Origin: Streptomyces sp. NBC_01241
Lineage (GTDB): Bacteria; Actinomycetota; Actinomycetes; Streptomycetales; Streptomycetaceae
DNA length: 64,000 nucleotides
Reading direction: 5' to 3'
Assembly (NCBI RefSeq): GCF_041435435.1
Contig: NZ_CP108494.1
Coordinates: forward strand, 620,001 to 684,000
Shown here: positions 45,124 to 52,718 of the stretch, in pieces
How positions within the stretch are numbered: the first letter of the stretch is position 1
Layout: the number at the start of each line of letters is the position of its first letter
Translations under genes and position numbers: made by a program
The notes under the pieces: generated by a model
Told to the model about the DNA's origin: nothing
The model's input: the letters and a program-made list of their open reading frames with translations, nothing else
The model's database searches: none

Positions 45124-45798
45124 TCACGTGCCGGTGCGGGAAGTCCGAATGTCGTCGGTCCGGTACGCGACACGCTCAGCGACGGAGACCACACCGTCAA
45201 CACTCCGGCACAGCCGTTCGATGATGGGGATCAGGCTCTTGAACTCGACGGATCCGCCGAGGGCGACCTGTCCCTCGCGTACTTCGACCGTCACCTCCGA
45301 GGGGGCCAGACCCATCGTCCGCTGCAGGACGTCCCGGTTGATTTCCTCGTGGATGGCGTCGTCACGGCGCAGGAAGACCCGCAACAGGTCACTACGGCTG
45401 ACGATGCCCAGCAACTTGTCCGTCTCGTCCACGACGGGCAGCCGTTTGACGTTCTGCACCTCCATGAGGCGGGCCGCCTCGACCACGGTCCACTCCGGAC
45501 GCGCACACACCGCGGGAGCCGACATCAGCTCCTCCGCCCTGGCCCCCTCCGCCTTGGCACGCTCCCACGCCTCCAGATGCGGAATCGGTGTCAGGCCGGA
45601 CGGATCGGCCTGGTCGGAAGACTTGCGCAGCAGGTCGGCCTCGGACACCAGACCCATGGGACGATCCAGTTCATCGACCACGGGTACCGCTGTGACAGCG
45701 TTGTCCGCCAGCAGCTTGACGATCTCTTTGAACGGCAGGTCACGCCGTGCCCGGACGACGTCTCTGGTCATGAGCTCTGCGACCGATCGGTGGTGCAT
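45124..45798 (-). CDS. CBS-domain pair with C-terminal BON domain
   Basis: 224 aa. Two CBS motifs at about 8-65 (VAELMTRDVVRARRDLPFKEIVKLL) and 88-145 (LMSAPAVCARPEWTVVEAARLM) form a Bateman module that senses adenine nucleotides. A BON domain (about 155-215, EVTVEVREGQVALGGSVEF) probably contacts membrane or protein. This CBS-BON layout is common in actinobacterial hypoxia-induced proteins. ATG start at 45796-45798. An inverted repeat at 45903-45916 lies between this gene and the divergent flavin fusion gene. Confidence 0.9.
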   Translation of the reverse strand: MHHRSVAELMTRDVVRARRDLPFKEIVKLLADNAVTAVPVVDELDRPMGLVSEADLLRKSSDQADPSGLTPIPHLEAWERAKAEGARAEELMSAPAVCARPEWTVVEAARLMEVQNVKRLPVVDETDKLLGIVSRSDLLRVFLRRDDAIHEEINRDVLQRTMGLAPSEVTVEVREGQVALGGSVEFKSLIPIIERLCRSVDGVVSVAERVAYRTDDIRTSRTGT

Positions 45799-45902
45799 GC
45801 GGCTTCTCCCTACGGAATGTGACGGTCAGTGATGGCCATGTGCCGAGCGGTTCAGGACCCGTCGCCGCGAGTCGCGCAGATGAGCCGGCCAGGCTCGTCG
45901 GT

Positions 45903-45916
45903 GGACCAGTGGGCCC
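45903..45916. promoter_or_regulatory. GGACC-AGTG-GGCCC, DevR-box-like inverted repeat
   Basis: 9 of 10 half-site bases are symmetric, with the same 5-4-5 layout as the DosR/DevR core GGGNC-N4-GNCCC. It sits midway in the divergent gap between the CBS-BON gene (105 bp) and the DUF1918 fusion gene (109 bp). Confidence 0.45.
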
Positions 45917-46024
45917 GGTACCAGCCCGCCCGGCCCCGCGAAAACGCGGCTTCTCATCCCGTGCGGTGACACGCCACGCGTGGCACGTTGGGTACAGCAA
46001 CATGATGAGGAATTGGTGGCGATC

Positions 46025-46966
46025 ATGCGAGCTCACCTCGGCGATCAGCTCGTTGTCGAAAGCCCGGCCACCGGTGCCGGCAGGCGCGACGGCGAGATTG
46101 TCGGACTGCACCACGAGGACGGAACACCTCCCTACGACGTGCGCTGGTCGGATACCGACCAGGTGACGCTCGTGTTCCCCGGGCCCGACGCCCATATCCA
46201 CCACCTTGAACACCAGCCCGACAGATCCCGTGAGCCATCCCGGCCGGACATGGCCGAGGCCGAGGCCGAGGCCGGTGCCGGTGCCGAGGCCGAGTCCGCC
46301 AGGACCCGGCACGATGGCGCGCCCAACCCCGGCGACATCGGCCGACGCGTGGCCATGGAACGCGAGCGGCAGGGGCTCAGCCGCGCGGAAACAGCCCGCC
46401 GCGCCAGAATGGCACCGGAGTACCTGGCATACCTCGAACAACATCCGGCCGACCCGAGTCCGGCCAGCCTCATCAGCCTGGCCGACGCGCTCGGCACCAC
46501 CGTCGCAGCCCTGCGCGGAGGCGGCATCGACCTGCCCCCCGGCCAGGGCCAGGCACTCCTGCACCCCCGGCTGCAGGACCTCGACCCCGACGAATGCCGC
46601 GCCCGGCTCTCCACACACGGCGTAGGACGCATCGCGGTGTCAACACCCGATGGCCCGGCAGTCTTTCCAGTGAACTACGAGGTCATCGACGGCACCATCG
46701 CTTTCCGGACCGCGCCTGACTCAGTGCCCGCGACAGCCGGGGGAACAGATGTCGCATTCGAGGTCGACAACGTGGACGAGGCCATGAGCCAAGGCTGGAG
46801 CGTCCTTGCCGTAGGCCCTGCGCGGATCGTTACAGAACCCGACGCACTGCGACGGCTCGCCGATCACGCCCACACCACGCCCTGGGCAGGAGGCGAACGC
46901 AACACATGGGTATCGATCCGTCCCACGCGCCTCACAGGGCGGCGCATCAGTCCAGCTGATCAGTAA
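46025..46966 (+). CDS. DUF1918-Xre HTH-flavin-binding (PNPOx-like) fusion protein
   Basis: 313 aa with three modules. Residues 1-60 are a DUF1918 domain (GDQLVVES...YDVRW). Residues about 103-165 are an Xre-type helix-turn-helix (DIGRRVAMERERQGLSRAE, then YLAYLEQ). Residues about 185-310 are a pyridoxamine-5'-phosphate-oxidase-like split barrel (VGRIAVSTPDGPAVFPVNYEV). An AEAEAEAGAGAEAE linker separates the first two. Probably a DNA-binding flavin or F420 sensor. The ATG at 46025 is chosen because DUF1918 proteins start MRA-x-GD; upstream GTG codons lack support. It lies in the stress island, divergent from the CBS gene. Confidence 0.85.
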   Translation: MRAHLGDQLVVESPATGAGRRDGEIVGLHHEDGTPPYDVRWSDTDQVTLVFPGPDAHIHHLEHQPDRSREPSRPDMAEAEAEAGAGAEAESARTRHDGAPNPGDIGRRVAMERERQGLSRAETARRARMAPEYLAYLEQHPADPSPASLISLADALGTTVAALRGGGIDLPPGQGQALLHPRLQDLDPDECRARLSTHGVGRIAVSTPDGPAVFPVNYEVIDGTIAFRTAPDSVPATAGGTDVAFEVDNVDEAMSQGWSVLAVGPARIVTEPDALRRLADHAHTTPWAGGERNTWVSIRPTRLTGRRISPADQ

Positions 46967-47144
46967 CCGACAGCGGACAGCCACGAGGCCCAGCGGGCAT
47001 TCCACGACCACGATCCAGCCCCGACCGCACAGCGGCCCCGACCTCTTTGTCCGACGGGGGGCACGCCGTGCCGGGTCTGCGCAGCGAAGCTCGTTCGGCG
47101 CTGTCGCTTGACTTCGGGCATGGTCTCCTCCATAACGTCATCCC

Positions 47145-47966
47145 ATGTCGGACGAGAAAAGCTCGGGCCAGCGCGGAAAGCTGCCGCGCTCGCTGTACGA
47201 GCGGGAGCTGTACCGGCTCCAGACCGAGCTCGTGAAGCTCCAGGAATGGGTGCGGGCCGAAGGCGCACGGCTCGTCGTGGTGTTCGAGGGACGTGACGCG
47301 GCGGGCAAGGGCAGCACGATCAAGCGCGTCACCGAACACCTGAATCCCCGGGTAGCACGCATCGTCGCGCTGCCGCGGCCCACCGAGCGCGAGCGCGGCC
47401 AGTGGTATTTCCAGCGCTACGCCGAGCACCTCCCGGCCGCAGGGGAAGTGGTCCTGCTCGACCGGAGCTGGTACAACCGCGCAGGCGTCGAGCGCGTCAT
47501 GGGTTTTTGCACCATGGAGGAATACCAGCGATTCCTTCGCCAGTGCCCGATCTTCGAGCGGATGCTGGTGGAGGACGGCATTCTGTTGCGCAAGTACTGG
47601 TTCTCGGTGAGTGACGCGGTGCAGGAGGAGCGGTTCCGCCGCAGGCTGCAGGATCCCACCCGTCGGTGGAAACTCTCACCGATGGACCTGGAATCGATCA
47701 CCCGCTGGGAGGCCTATTCACGGGCGAAGGACGAGATGTTCGTCCATACCGATATCTCGGAGGCTCCGTGGTATGTCGTCGAGAGCGACGACAAGCGCCG
47801 GGCCCGGCTGAACATGATCGCCCATCTGCTGTCGACGGTGCCGTACGAAGCGGTCGCCCCGCCGGTGATCGAACTTCCTCGGCGGCCTCCGGCCACCGGA
47901 TACCAACGGCCGCCGAGGGACCTTCAGACGTATGTCCCCGACCATGCGTCTGAACTCGGGAAGTGA
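47145..47966 (+). CDS. ppk2: Polyphosphate kinase 2
   Basis: 273-aa PPK2-family kinase that transfers phosphate between polyphosphate and nucleotides, usually polyP-driven phosphorylation of ADP or GDP. It has the Walker A GRDAAGKGS (49-57), the lid RERGQWYFQRY, and Walker B LLDRSWYNRAGVE (104-116). Length fits the single-domain class I group. In the stress island it would link polyP stores to energy supply during growth arrest. The ATG at 47145 is well placed for the family start; the ribosome site upstream is weak. Confidence 0.93.
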   Translation: MSDEKSSGQRGKLPRSLYERELYRLQTELVKLQEWVRAEGARLVVVFEGRDAAGKGSTIKRVTEHLNPRVARIVALPRPTERERGQWYFQRYAEHLPAAGEVVLLDRSWYNRAGVERVMGFCTMEEYQRFLRQCPIFERMLVEDGILLRKYWFSVSDAVQEERFRRRLQDPTRRWKLSPMDLESITRWEAYSRAKDEMFVHTDISEAPWYVVESDDKRRARLNMIAHLLSTVPYEAVAPPVIELPRRPPATGYQRPPRDLQTYVPDHASELGK

Positions 47967-48000
47967 GGGGGAGGGGTCTCACACGATCGGGCCGCCATAG

Positions 48001-48342
48001 GTACGACAGCCGGCCCGTGCAGCGCCGGGGCGCAAGCAGGTGTACCGAAGACCGGGATACACGGATCTCATAGCCCTCGTCGACGAGCAGCCCCCGCCGG
48101 ACGGCATCCCCCTGCTGGATTCGGTCCCGCGGGAGGGGCAACGCGTTTCAGAACGTGCAGAACTGGACACAGCCCGGCAAAGGTTCATGGCCGACCTCGC
48201 CGCACTGCCGCCCGGGGCCCGCACCATGCGGGCGCCCATCGCGCCACAAGCGGAACTCTCACGACGCCTCGGCTTGCTCACCGCAGATGTCCGCCGATAC
48301 GTCGAAAGAAACCTGCTGGGGGGCACCCACGAAGCCGTCTGA
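48001..48342 (+). pseudogene. C-terminal remnant resembling nicotinate phosphoribosyltransferase
   Basis: About 113 codons in one frame read GRKQVYRRPGYTDLIALVDE, then PPDGIPLLDSVPREGQRVSE, AELDTARQRFMADLAALPPG, and a helical end. This resembles the C-terminal domain of PncB enzymes of NAD salvage. The catalytic domain is missing and an in-frame stop lies at 47998-48000. It directly follows ppk2. In M. tuberculosis pncB2 belongs to the DosR regulon, which fits this island. Family call made from pattern only. Confidence 0.5.
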
Positions 48343-48446
48343 TCCGAACTCGCGATCGGACGCAAGGAGTGACTCGGCAGACAGAGCCGCCAAGCGCTCT
48401 GAGATCGCAGAGCTTGCCCGCGCGGGGCCGGAAGGGGCCGCGACAG

Positions 48447-48460
48447 GGGCCGGTTGGCCC
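48447..48460. promoter_or_regulatory. GGGCC-GGTT-GGCCC, DevR-box-like inverted repeat
   Basis: A perfect 5-bp inverted repeat with a 4-bp spacer ends 59 bases before the start of the 48520 gene, a usual place for an activator. It has the same layout as the mycobacterial DosR core. Confidence 0.5.
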
Positions 48461-48519
48461 ATGTTCGCGAACCGACTGCCCGTCAATGCTGAAACCGAAG
48501 GCTACAGAGGAGGCCACCG

Positions 48520-48981
48520 ATGAACGCTTCTGCAACTCGCATCACCGCAGCCCTGCCTGCCCAGTATCGTGCCCGCCTGATGAGGATCGGGCAGGAGGTC
48601 AATTTCGCCCAGGGAACCCGTCTCTTCCAAGAAGGAGACCACGCAGACCGCTTCTGGATCCTGCGCTCGGGCACCGTCACGCTGGACATCCGCGTACCGG
48701 GCGGTTCCCCGGCGGCGATCGAGAGACTCGGCTCCGGCGAACTGGTCAGCTGGGCCTGGTTGTTCGAGCCCTGCATCTGGCACCTCGGAGCAGAGGCGAT
48801 GACGCCTGTCCGTACCCATGAGTTCGACGCGGCGACCGTGCGCATGATGATGGACGCGGATCCCGCCCTCGGTTCGGCCATCGGCCATTGGGTCGGGCAG
48901 GTTCTCGCCCACCGGTTGCAGGCCACTCGGATCCGTCTGCTCGATCGCTACGCCCCTCATGGCAGCGGCGGGTTTGTGTGA
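48520..48981 (+). CDS. Stand-alone cyclic-nucleotide-binding-domain protein
   Basis: 153 aa, a Crp/Fnr-type beta-roll with no DNA-binding helix-turn-helix. It shows GTRLFQEGDHADRFWILRSGTVTLDI (residues 32-57), LGSGELVSWAWLF and a C-terminal helix (LAHRLQATRIRLLDRYAP). The usual cAMP-contacting R-S/T pair is not obvious, so the ligand may differ. A paralogue of the same length lies at 50510-50971. AGAGGAGG lies 5-13 bases before the ATG. Confidence 0.85.
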   Translation: MNASATRITAALPAQYRARLMRIGQEVNFAQGTRLFQEGDHADRFWILRSGTVTLDIRVPGGSPAAIERLGSGELVSWAWLFEPCIWHLGAEAMTPVRTHEFDAATVRMMMDADPALGSAIGHWVGQVLAHRLQATRIRLLDRYAPHGSGGFV

Positions 48982-49120
48982 GCAGACCGAGGGCGCAGAA
49001 CTTCTGGTCATCGGTGCGCGCCGTACCGGCGGACCCCACGGGCCACGCCCCGGTCCTGTGAATCACGCGGTGTTGCACTGTGCACCGTGCCCTGTCGCCG
49101 TCGTCCCGGACACCCGCTGA
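48959..49120 (+). pseudogene. C-terminal remnant of a universal stress protein
   Basis: About 53 codons. AELLVIGARRTGGP...GPVNHAVLHCAPCPVAVVPDTR is the last third of a UspA domain with the nucleotide loop. It overlaps the end of the preceding gene, lacks the rest of the protein, and has no ribosome site. A deletion remnant; a third USP once existed here. Confidence 0.7.
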
Positions 49121-49159
49121 GCGCGGCCGCGACACCGGCCCTCCGGGGGGCGCCTTTCA

Positions 49160-50041
49160 TCAAGGGTGGGGAACGACGACGACCGGGCAGTGCGCGTGGT
49201 GCAGGACAGCATGTGTCACGCGGCCGAGCGGAGAACCCATGGAGTGGGAACGCCGACGCGATCCGATGACGATCACGTCGGCGTCGGCGGTCGCTGCCAC
49301 CAGCACCTCGGAAACGGATCCGGCACGAACGACGTGCTCGGTCACCGTGAGGTCCGGGAACTCCTTGCGTGCGAGCTCGACGAGCCGGGCAGTCGCTGTC
49401 GCCTGATCCGCGGCGAGCCTGCCCACACCATCGGACATCGCCGCCAGGCTGCCGACGTTCTCGAGGAAGACCCATGCGCTGAGCACCCGCAGCGAGACGC
49501 CCTCGCGCGCGGCCAGACAGGCGGCAACGCGCAGCGTCTCCTTGTCGCACTCGTCGCGTGCCCCGGCCAGGACGACACCTGCTGGTTCACGGTCATCACT
49601 GCTGGGCACGACGACAACCGGAACGTGGGAACGCGCGGCCACCCGGAGCGAGTCCGAACCGAGCAGCAAGGATGCGAATCCGCCGCGTCCGCGGGAGCCC
49701 ACGACGATCGTGGCATCGGGACCGGCTTCACTGAGCAAGCATGCTGTTGTCTCGTCTTCGCACACAGCCGTCGTCACAGTGACGGCGGGAGCAAGCCGGC
49801 GTGCGAGTGCGGCAGCCTCTTCCAGCGCATCTTCCGCGAAACCGTCGATCTGCTGGATGTCCTCCGGCGAGAGGTACAGCCTTCCGTGGCTCGTCCCTGT
49901 GGCGTACACGATCCGCAGCGGCCGGCTGCGGGCAGCCGCCTCGCCCGCAGCCCATCGCACGGCCCGCATCGCGTGGTCGGAACCATCAGTGCCGACCACG
50001 ACCGGTCCCGACCCGGTCACGCTTGATCGAGTGCTGTCCAC
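49160..50041 (-). CDS. Universal stress protein, tandem USP domains
   Basis: 293 aa with two complete UspA domains. The nucleotide-binding loops are VVGSRGRGGFASLLLGSDS and VIGSRRRSHSMGSPLGRVTHAVLHH, the second strongly G-2x-G-9x-G(S). The start is the GTG at 50039-50041, preceded by GAGGAG; an upstream open frame carries a small membrane protein whose end overlaps by 25 bp. Probable role is ATP-linked signalling in growth arrest. Confidence 0.92.
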   Translation of the reverse strand: MDSTRSSVTGSGPVVVGTDGSDHAMRAVRWAAGEAAARSRPLRIVYATGTSHGRLYLSPEDIQQIDGFAEDALEEAAALARRLAPAVTVTTAVCEDETTACLLSEAGPDATIVVGSRGRGGFASLLLGSDSLRVAARSHVPVVVVPSSDDREPAGVVLAGARDECDKETLRVAACLAAREGVSLRVLSAWVFLENVGSLAAMSDGVGRLAADQATATARLVELARKEFPDLTVTEHVVRAGSVSEVLVAATADADVIVIGSRRRSHSMGSPLGRVTHAVLHHAHCPVVVVPHP

Positions 50042-50259
50042 GGTCTCTCCTCGAAGTTGCGAGCGCCGATCTGCCGGCGATTTCGGAACTGCTCGGGCAA
50101 CTCGGCTTCCACCCCGTCCCACTCCTTCTCCCACTCCATGCACCTGATGCTGTCCACCAGCTTCGTGAAGACTTTCCACCGGACGATGAAAAGTCCCACT
50201 GCCACTACAAAAGTCCCTGTCGCCGTCATCCATACAGATGCAACGGCCTCACCGGGCAT
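50017..50259 (-). CDS. Possible small single-span membrane protein (Rv1733c-family-like tail)
   Basis: 80 aa. Residues about 6-30 form one transmembrane helix (WMTATGTFVVAVGLFIV), followed by a charged WEKEW-DGVE segment that resembles the C-terminal end of the Rv1733c membrane family found in DevR regulons. It overlaps the start of the downstream USP by 25 bp and contains its ribosome site, which suggests coupling. It may be an intact small gene or the tail of a longer lost one; the frame is open upstream to 50418 but not coding-like. Confidence 0.4.
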   Translation of the reverse strand: MPGEAVASVWMTATGTFVVAVGLFIVRWKVFTKLVDSIRCMEWEKEWDGVEAELPEQFRNRRQIGARNFEERPWTALDQA

Positions 50260-50388
50260 CGCATTCGCGTGCTCAAGAGCCACGCCGCTCCGACTGGTGG
50301 TGGACCCCGAGATTCCTCGGCGTGACGCCGCGATGGATCTGCGGCAAGGCCCACACGCACGATGCCGCAGGTTTTGACCATCGGCATG

Positions 50389-50402
50389 CGGCATACCGGC
50401 CC
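50389..50402. promoter_or_regulatory. Weaker DevR-box-like site CGGCA-TACC-GGCCC
   Basis: Reads GGGCCGGTATGCCG on the minus strand. The first half and spacer start (GGGCCGGT) match the 48447 site exactly; the second half matches at 3 of 5. It lies between divergent starts at 50259 and 50510. Confidence 0.3.
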
Positions 50403-50509
50403 GGCGTGGATTCCGCATGTCGCGCAGTACGGCCGAGCGCCCCTCCAGAAGCGCGCATATCGTTCAGAACGGGCGGTCGGGAACATCGTCAGCCCGGAAC
50501 GGAGGTTCC

Positions 50510-50971
50510 ATGTCAACGGCCAGGAGTCTGCTCGACGTGATCCCGCCCGAGAGGCGGGCCCGCTTGCTCGACGGGGCAGCCAGCGAAGTGCCGCTGGTCC
50601 TCGACGCACGGCTCTTCGAAGAGGGCAGAAGGGCCGACCGCTTCTGGGTCATCCGCTCCGGACGGGTCGAGGTCGACCTCCATGTGCCCGGGCGCCGTGC
50701 GGCGGTCATCGAGACACTGGGACAGGACGATCTGCTGGGCTGGTCCTGGCTGTTCCCCCCGCACGTGTGGCACCTGGGTGCGCACGTGATCCAGGCGGGA
50801 CAGGCCGTGGAATTCGATGCCGCTGCCGTCCGCTCGCTGTGCGAGGCCGATGCGGTGCTGGGCCGGGCGGTCTACAAGTACGTCGCCGAGACGGTGGCGG
50901 AGCGACTGTACGGGACACGGAAAAGGCTGCTGCAACTGTACGGTCCCGGGGCCGAGGCTCCTGATGACTGA
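50510..50971 (+). CDS. Stand-alone cyclic-nucleotide-binding-domain protein (paralogue)
   Basis: 153 aa, same length and fold as the 48520 protein, with parallel motifs DARLFEEGRRADRFWVIRSG and LGQDDLLGWSWLF, and CNB-like beta-roll ending in a helix (AERLYGTRKRLLQLYGP). It also lacks a DNA-binding domain. GGAGG lies 5-9 bases before the ATG at 50510. The two genes probably arose by duplication within the island and flank the USP gene in the same orientation. They could compete for, or buffer, a nucleotide or other ligand. Confidence 0.85.
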   Translation: MSTARSLLDVIPPERRARLLDGAASEVPLVLDARLFEEGRRADRFWVIRSGRVEVDLHVPGRRAAVIETLGQDDLLGWSWLFPPHVWHLGAHVIQAGQAVEFDAAAVRSLCEADAVLGRAVYKYVAETVAERLYGTRKRLLQLYGPGAEAPDD

Positions 50972-50995
50972 ACGGTCCGGAACATGGGACCGTTC
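50970..50995. terminator. Hairpin overlapping the stop of the 50510 gene
   Basis: GAACGGTCC and GGACCGTTC pair perfectly over 9 bp with an 8-base loop. The left arm begins inside the TGA stop. It is followed by C-rich rather than T-rich sequence, normal for this genome. Confidence 0.55.
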
Positions 50996-51073
50996 GACCC
51001 CGGTGTTTCCCTCTTGTGCGAACTCATCGTGACGAGGCGGGACTGCGCAACCCTTGACGGCGAGGAGGACCAC

Positions 51074-51292
51074 GTGAGCGACGACACGGGGTTCCCGGCG
51101 CAGAAACCGATCCGCGTGTTCCTGCTGGACGACCACGAGGTCGTCAGGCGCGGCGTGCAGGACCTTCTCGACGCGGAACCCGACATCGAAGTCGTCGGCG
51201 ACGCCGGCGCAGCCCACCACGCTCTGGCCCGCGGCCCGGCGCTCCGCCCCGACGTCGTGATTCTCGATGTGCGACTGCCGGACGGCGACGCG
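51074..51292 (+). pseudogene. Truncated DevR/NarL-type response regulator
   Basis: The GTG at 51074 has AGGAGG 4-9 bases upstream. Then comes an intact start of a LuxR-family receiver: [20 protein letters not shown] with acidic Asp19/Asp20, and [12 protein letters not shown] with the phospho-acceptor Asp65. At about codon 73 the homology ends. The frame continues to 51481 in unrelated sequence antisense to the next gene. About two-thirds of a 215-residue regulator, including Lys, dimer interface and DNA-binding domain, is gone. This is the DevR(DosR)/OsdR branch by sequence character, at the end of a DevR-type stress island. Confidence 0.75.
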
Positions 51293-51437
51293 ATATCACG
51301 ACGTGCGTATCGGGCCCGATGTGCCAAGGTTGCCGGCCGGGCCGCGGAAGCCCGCAGGGGCATTGCGGGTGGATCGCACCGAGGGCACGGCAGTACTGGG
51401 CCGCCGCGCTGCCGGCGCAGCTCGTGGTCACGGCCAC

Positions 51438-52616
51438 TCACCGTCGTACGCGCGGCATCCCCAGGCCGATCCACGAGATGATCTCCCGCTGGATCTCATT
51501 GTTGCCACCGCCGAAGGTGAAGATGACGGCGGACCGGTATCCGCGTTCGAGTTCGCCGTGGAGTACGGCGCCCGCCGATCCTTCCTTGAGCGGTCCGGCC
51601 GAGCCGACGACCTCCATCAGCCAGGCGTAGGCGTCGCGGCGGGCCTCGGAGCCGTAGACCTTGACGGCGGAGGCGTCCTGCGGGGTGAGGGTTCCGTTCT
51701 GGACCGCGGACACCATCTGCCAGTTGAGGAGTTTCATGGCGTCGAGCCTGGTGTGGGTGCGGGCGAGGAGAGTACGGACCCAGCCGAGGTCGATGACGCG
51801 GCGGCCGTCGGCGAGTGCGGTGTCCGTCGCCCAGCGCTGGACGTTGTGGAGGGCGCGGACGGCCATGGTGCCGTGGGCGGCGAGGGTGACGCGTTCGTGG
51901 TTGAGCTGGTTGGTGATGAGCCGCCAGCCCTTGTTCTCCTCGCCGACGCGGCGCGAGACGGGGACGCGGATGTTCTCGTAGTAGCTGGCGGTGGTGTCGT
52001 GCGAGGCGAGGGTGTTGATCAGGGTGCAGGAGTATCCGGGGTCGCTCGTCGGGACGAGCAGCATGGTGATGCCCTTGTGCGGGGGCGCGTCCGGGTCGGT
52101 GCGGACGGCGAGCCAGACCCAGTCCGCGGTGTCGCCGTTGGTGGTCCAGATCTTCTGCCCGTTCACGACGTAGTCGTCGCCGTCGCGTACGGCGCGGGTC
52201 TTGAGCGCGGCGAGGTCCGTGCCCGCGTCGGGTTCGCTGTAGCCGATCGCGAAGTCGATCTCGCCGGCGAGGACCTTCGGCAGGAAGTAGGCCTTCTGCT
52301 CCCCGGTGCCGAACTGCATGATCGTCGGACCGACGGTGTTGAGGGCCATCAACGGCAGCGGTACGCCCGCCTGGGCAGCCTCGTCGAAGAAGATGAACTG
52401 TTCCATCGGGGACAGCCCGCGGCCGCCGTACTCCGTCGGCCAGCCGACGCCGAGCCAGCCGTCGGTGCCCAGGCGCCGGATCGTCTCCCGGTAGAAGCTT
52501 TTCTGTACGGCGGGGTCGGCATGGCGCGCGTAGGCGTTGTCGGGGACCAGTCCGGCGAAGTACGTACGCAGTTCGGCGCGCAACTGCTGCTGTTCAGGCG
52601 TGTATTCGAGGTGCAC
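51438..52616 (-). CDS. Acyl-CoA dehydrogenase (FadE26-like)
   Basis: 392-aa flavin acyl-CoA dehydrogenase. N-domain [20 protein letters not shown], the FAD signature [19 protein letters not shown], and a C-terminal [21 protein letters not shown]. The region where the usual Glu base sits needs checking, since side-chain FadEs work as alpha2beta2 heteromers. It starts with GTG at 52614-52616 preceded by GGAGGGG. A KstR-type 14-mer lies 54-67 bases upstream, tying it to the 7-12 kb side-chain module. No partner FadE lies next to it. Confidence 0.87.
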   Translation of the reverse strand: MHLEYTPEQQQLRAELRTYFAGLVPDNAYARHADPAVQKSFYRETIRRLGTDGWLGVGWPTEYGGRGLSPMEQFIFFDEAAQAGVPLPLMALNTVGPTIMQFGTGEQKAYFLPKVLAGEIDFAIGYSEPDAGTDLAALKTRAVRDGDDYVVNGQKIWTTNGDTADWVWLAVRTDPDAPPHKGITMLLVPTSDPGYSCTLINTLASHDTTASYYENIRVPVSRRVGEENKGWRLITNQLNHERVTLAAHGTMAVRALHNVQRWATDTALADGRRVIDLGWVRTLLARTHTRLDAMKLLNWQMVSAVQNGTLTPQDASAVKVYGSEARRDAYAWLMEVVGSAGPLKEGSAGAVLHGELERGYRSAVIFTFGGGNNEIQREIISWIGLGMPRVRR

Positions 52617-52669
52617 GGCCCCTCCAGGAGTCTCGCGGTCGCGTCGCCCGTGTGCGGCGGCGCACACAG

Positions 52670-52683
52670 TAGAACGTGTTGCA
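52670..52683. promoter_or_regulatory. KstR-type operator candidate
   Basis: TAGAACGTGTTGCA fits TNNAAC-NN-GTTNNA and differs from the 11050-11063 site only at the two central bases. It lies in the gap before the acyl-CoA dehydrogenase. Confidence 0.65.
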
Positions 52684-52718
52684 AGAATCCGGAAGGGCCG
52701 GGGCGTCCCCGGCGGGCG

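Noticed and set aside
47981..48017. Inverted CGGGCCG...CGGCCCG pair after ppk2 as a fourth DevR-like site
   Set aside because: Spacing is far larger than the 4-base spacer of the other sites; more likely a weak hairpin.
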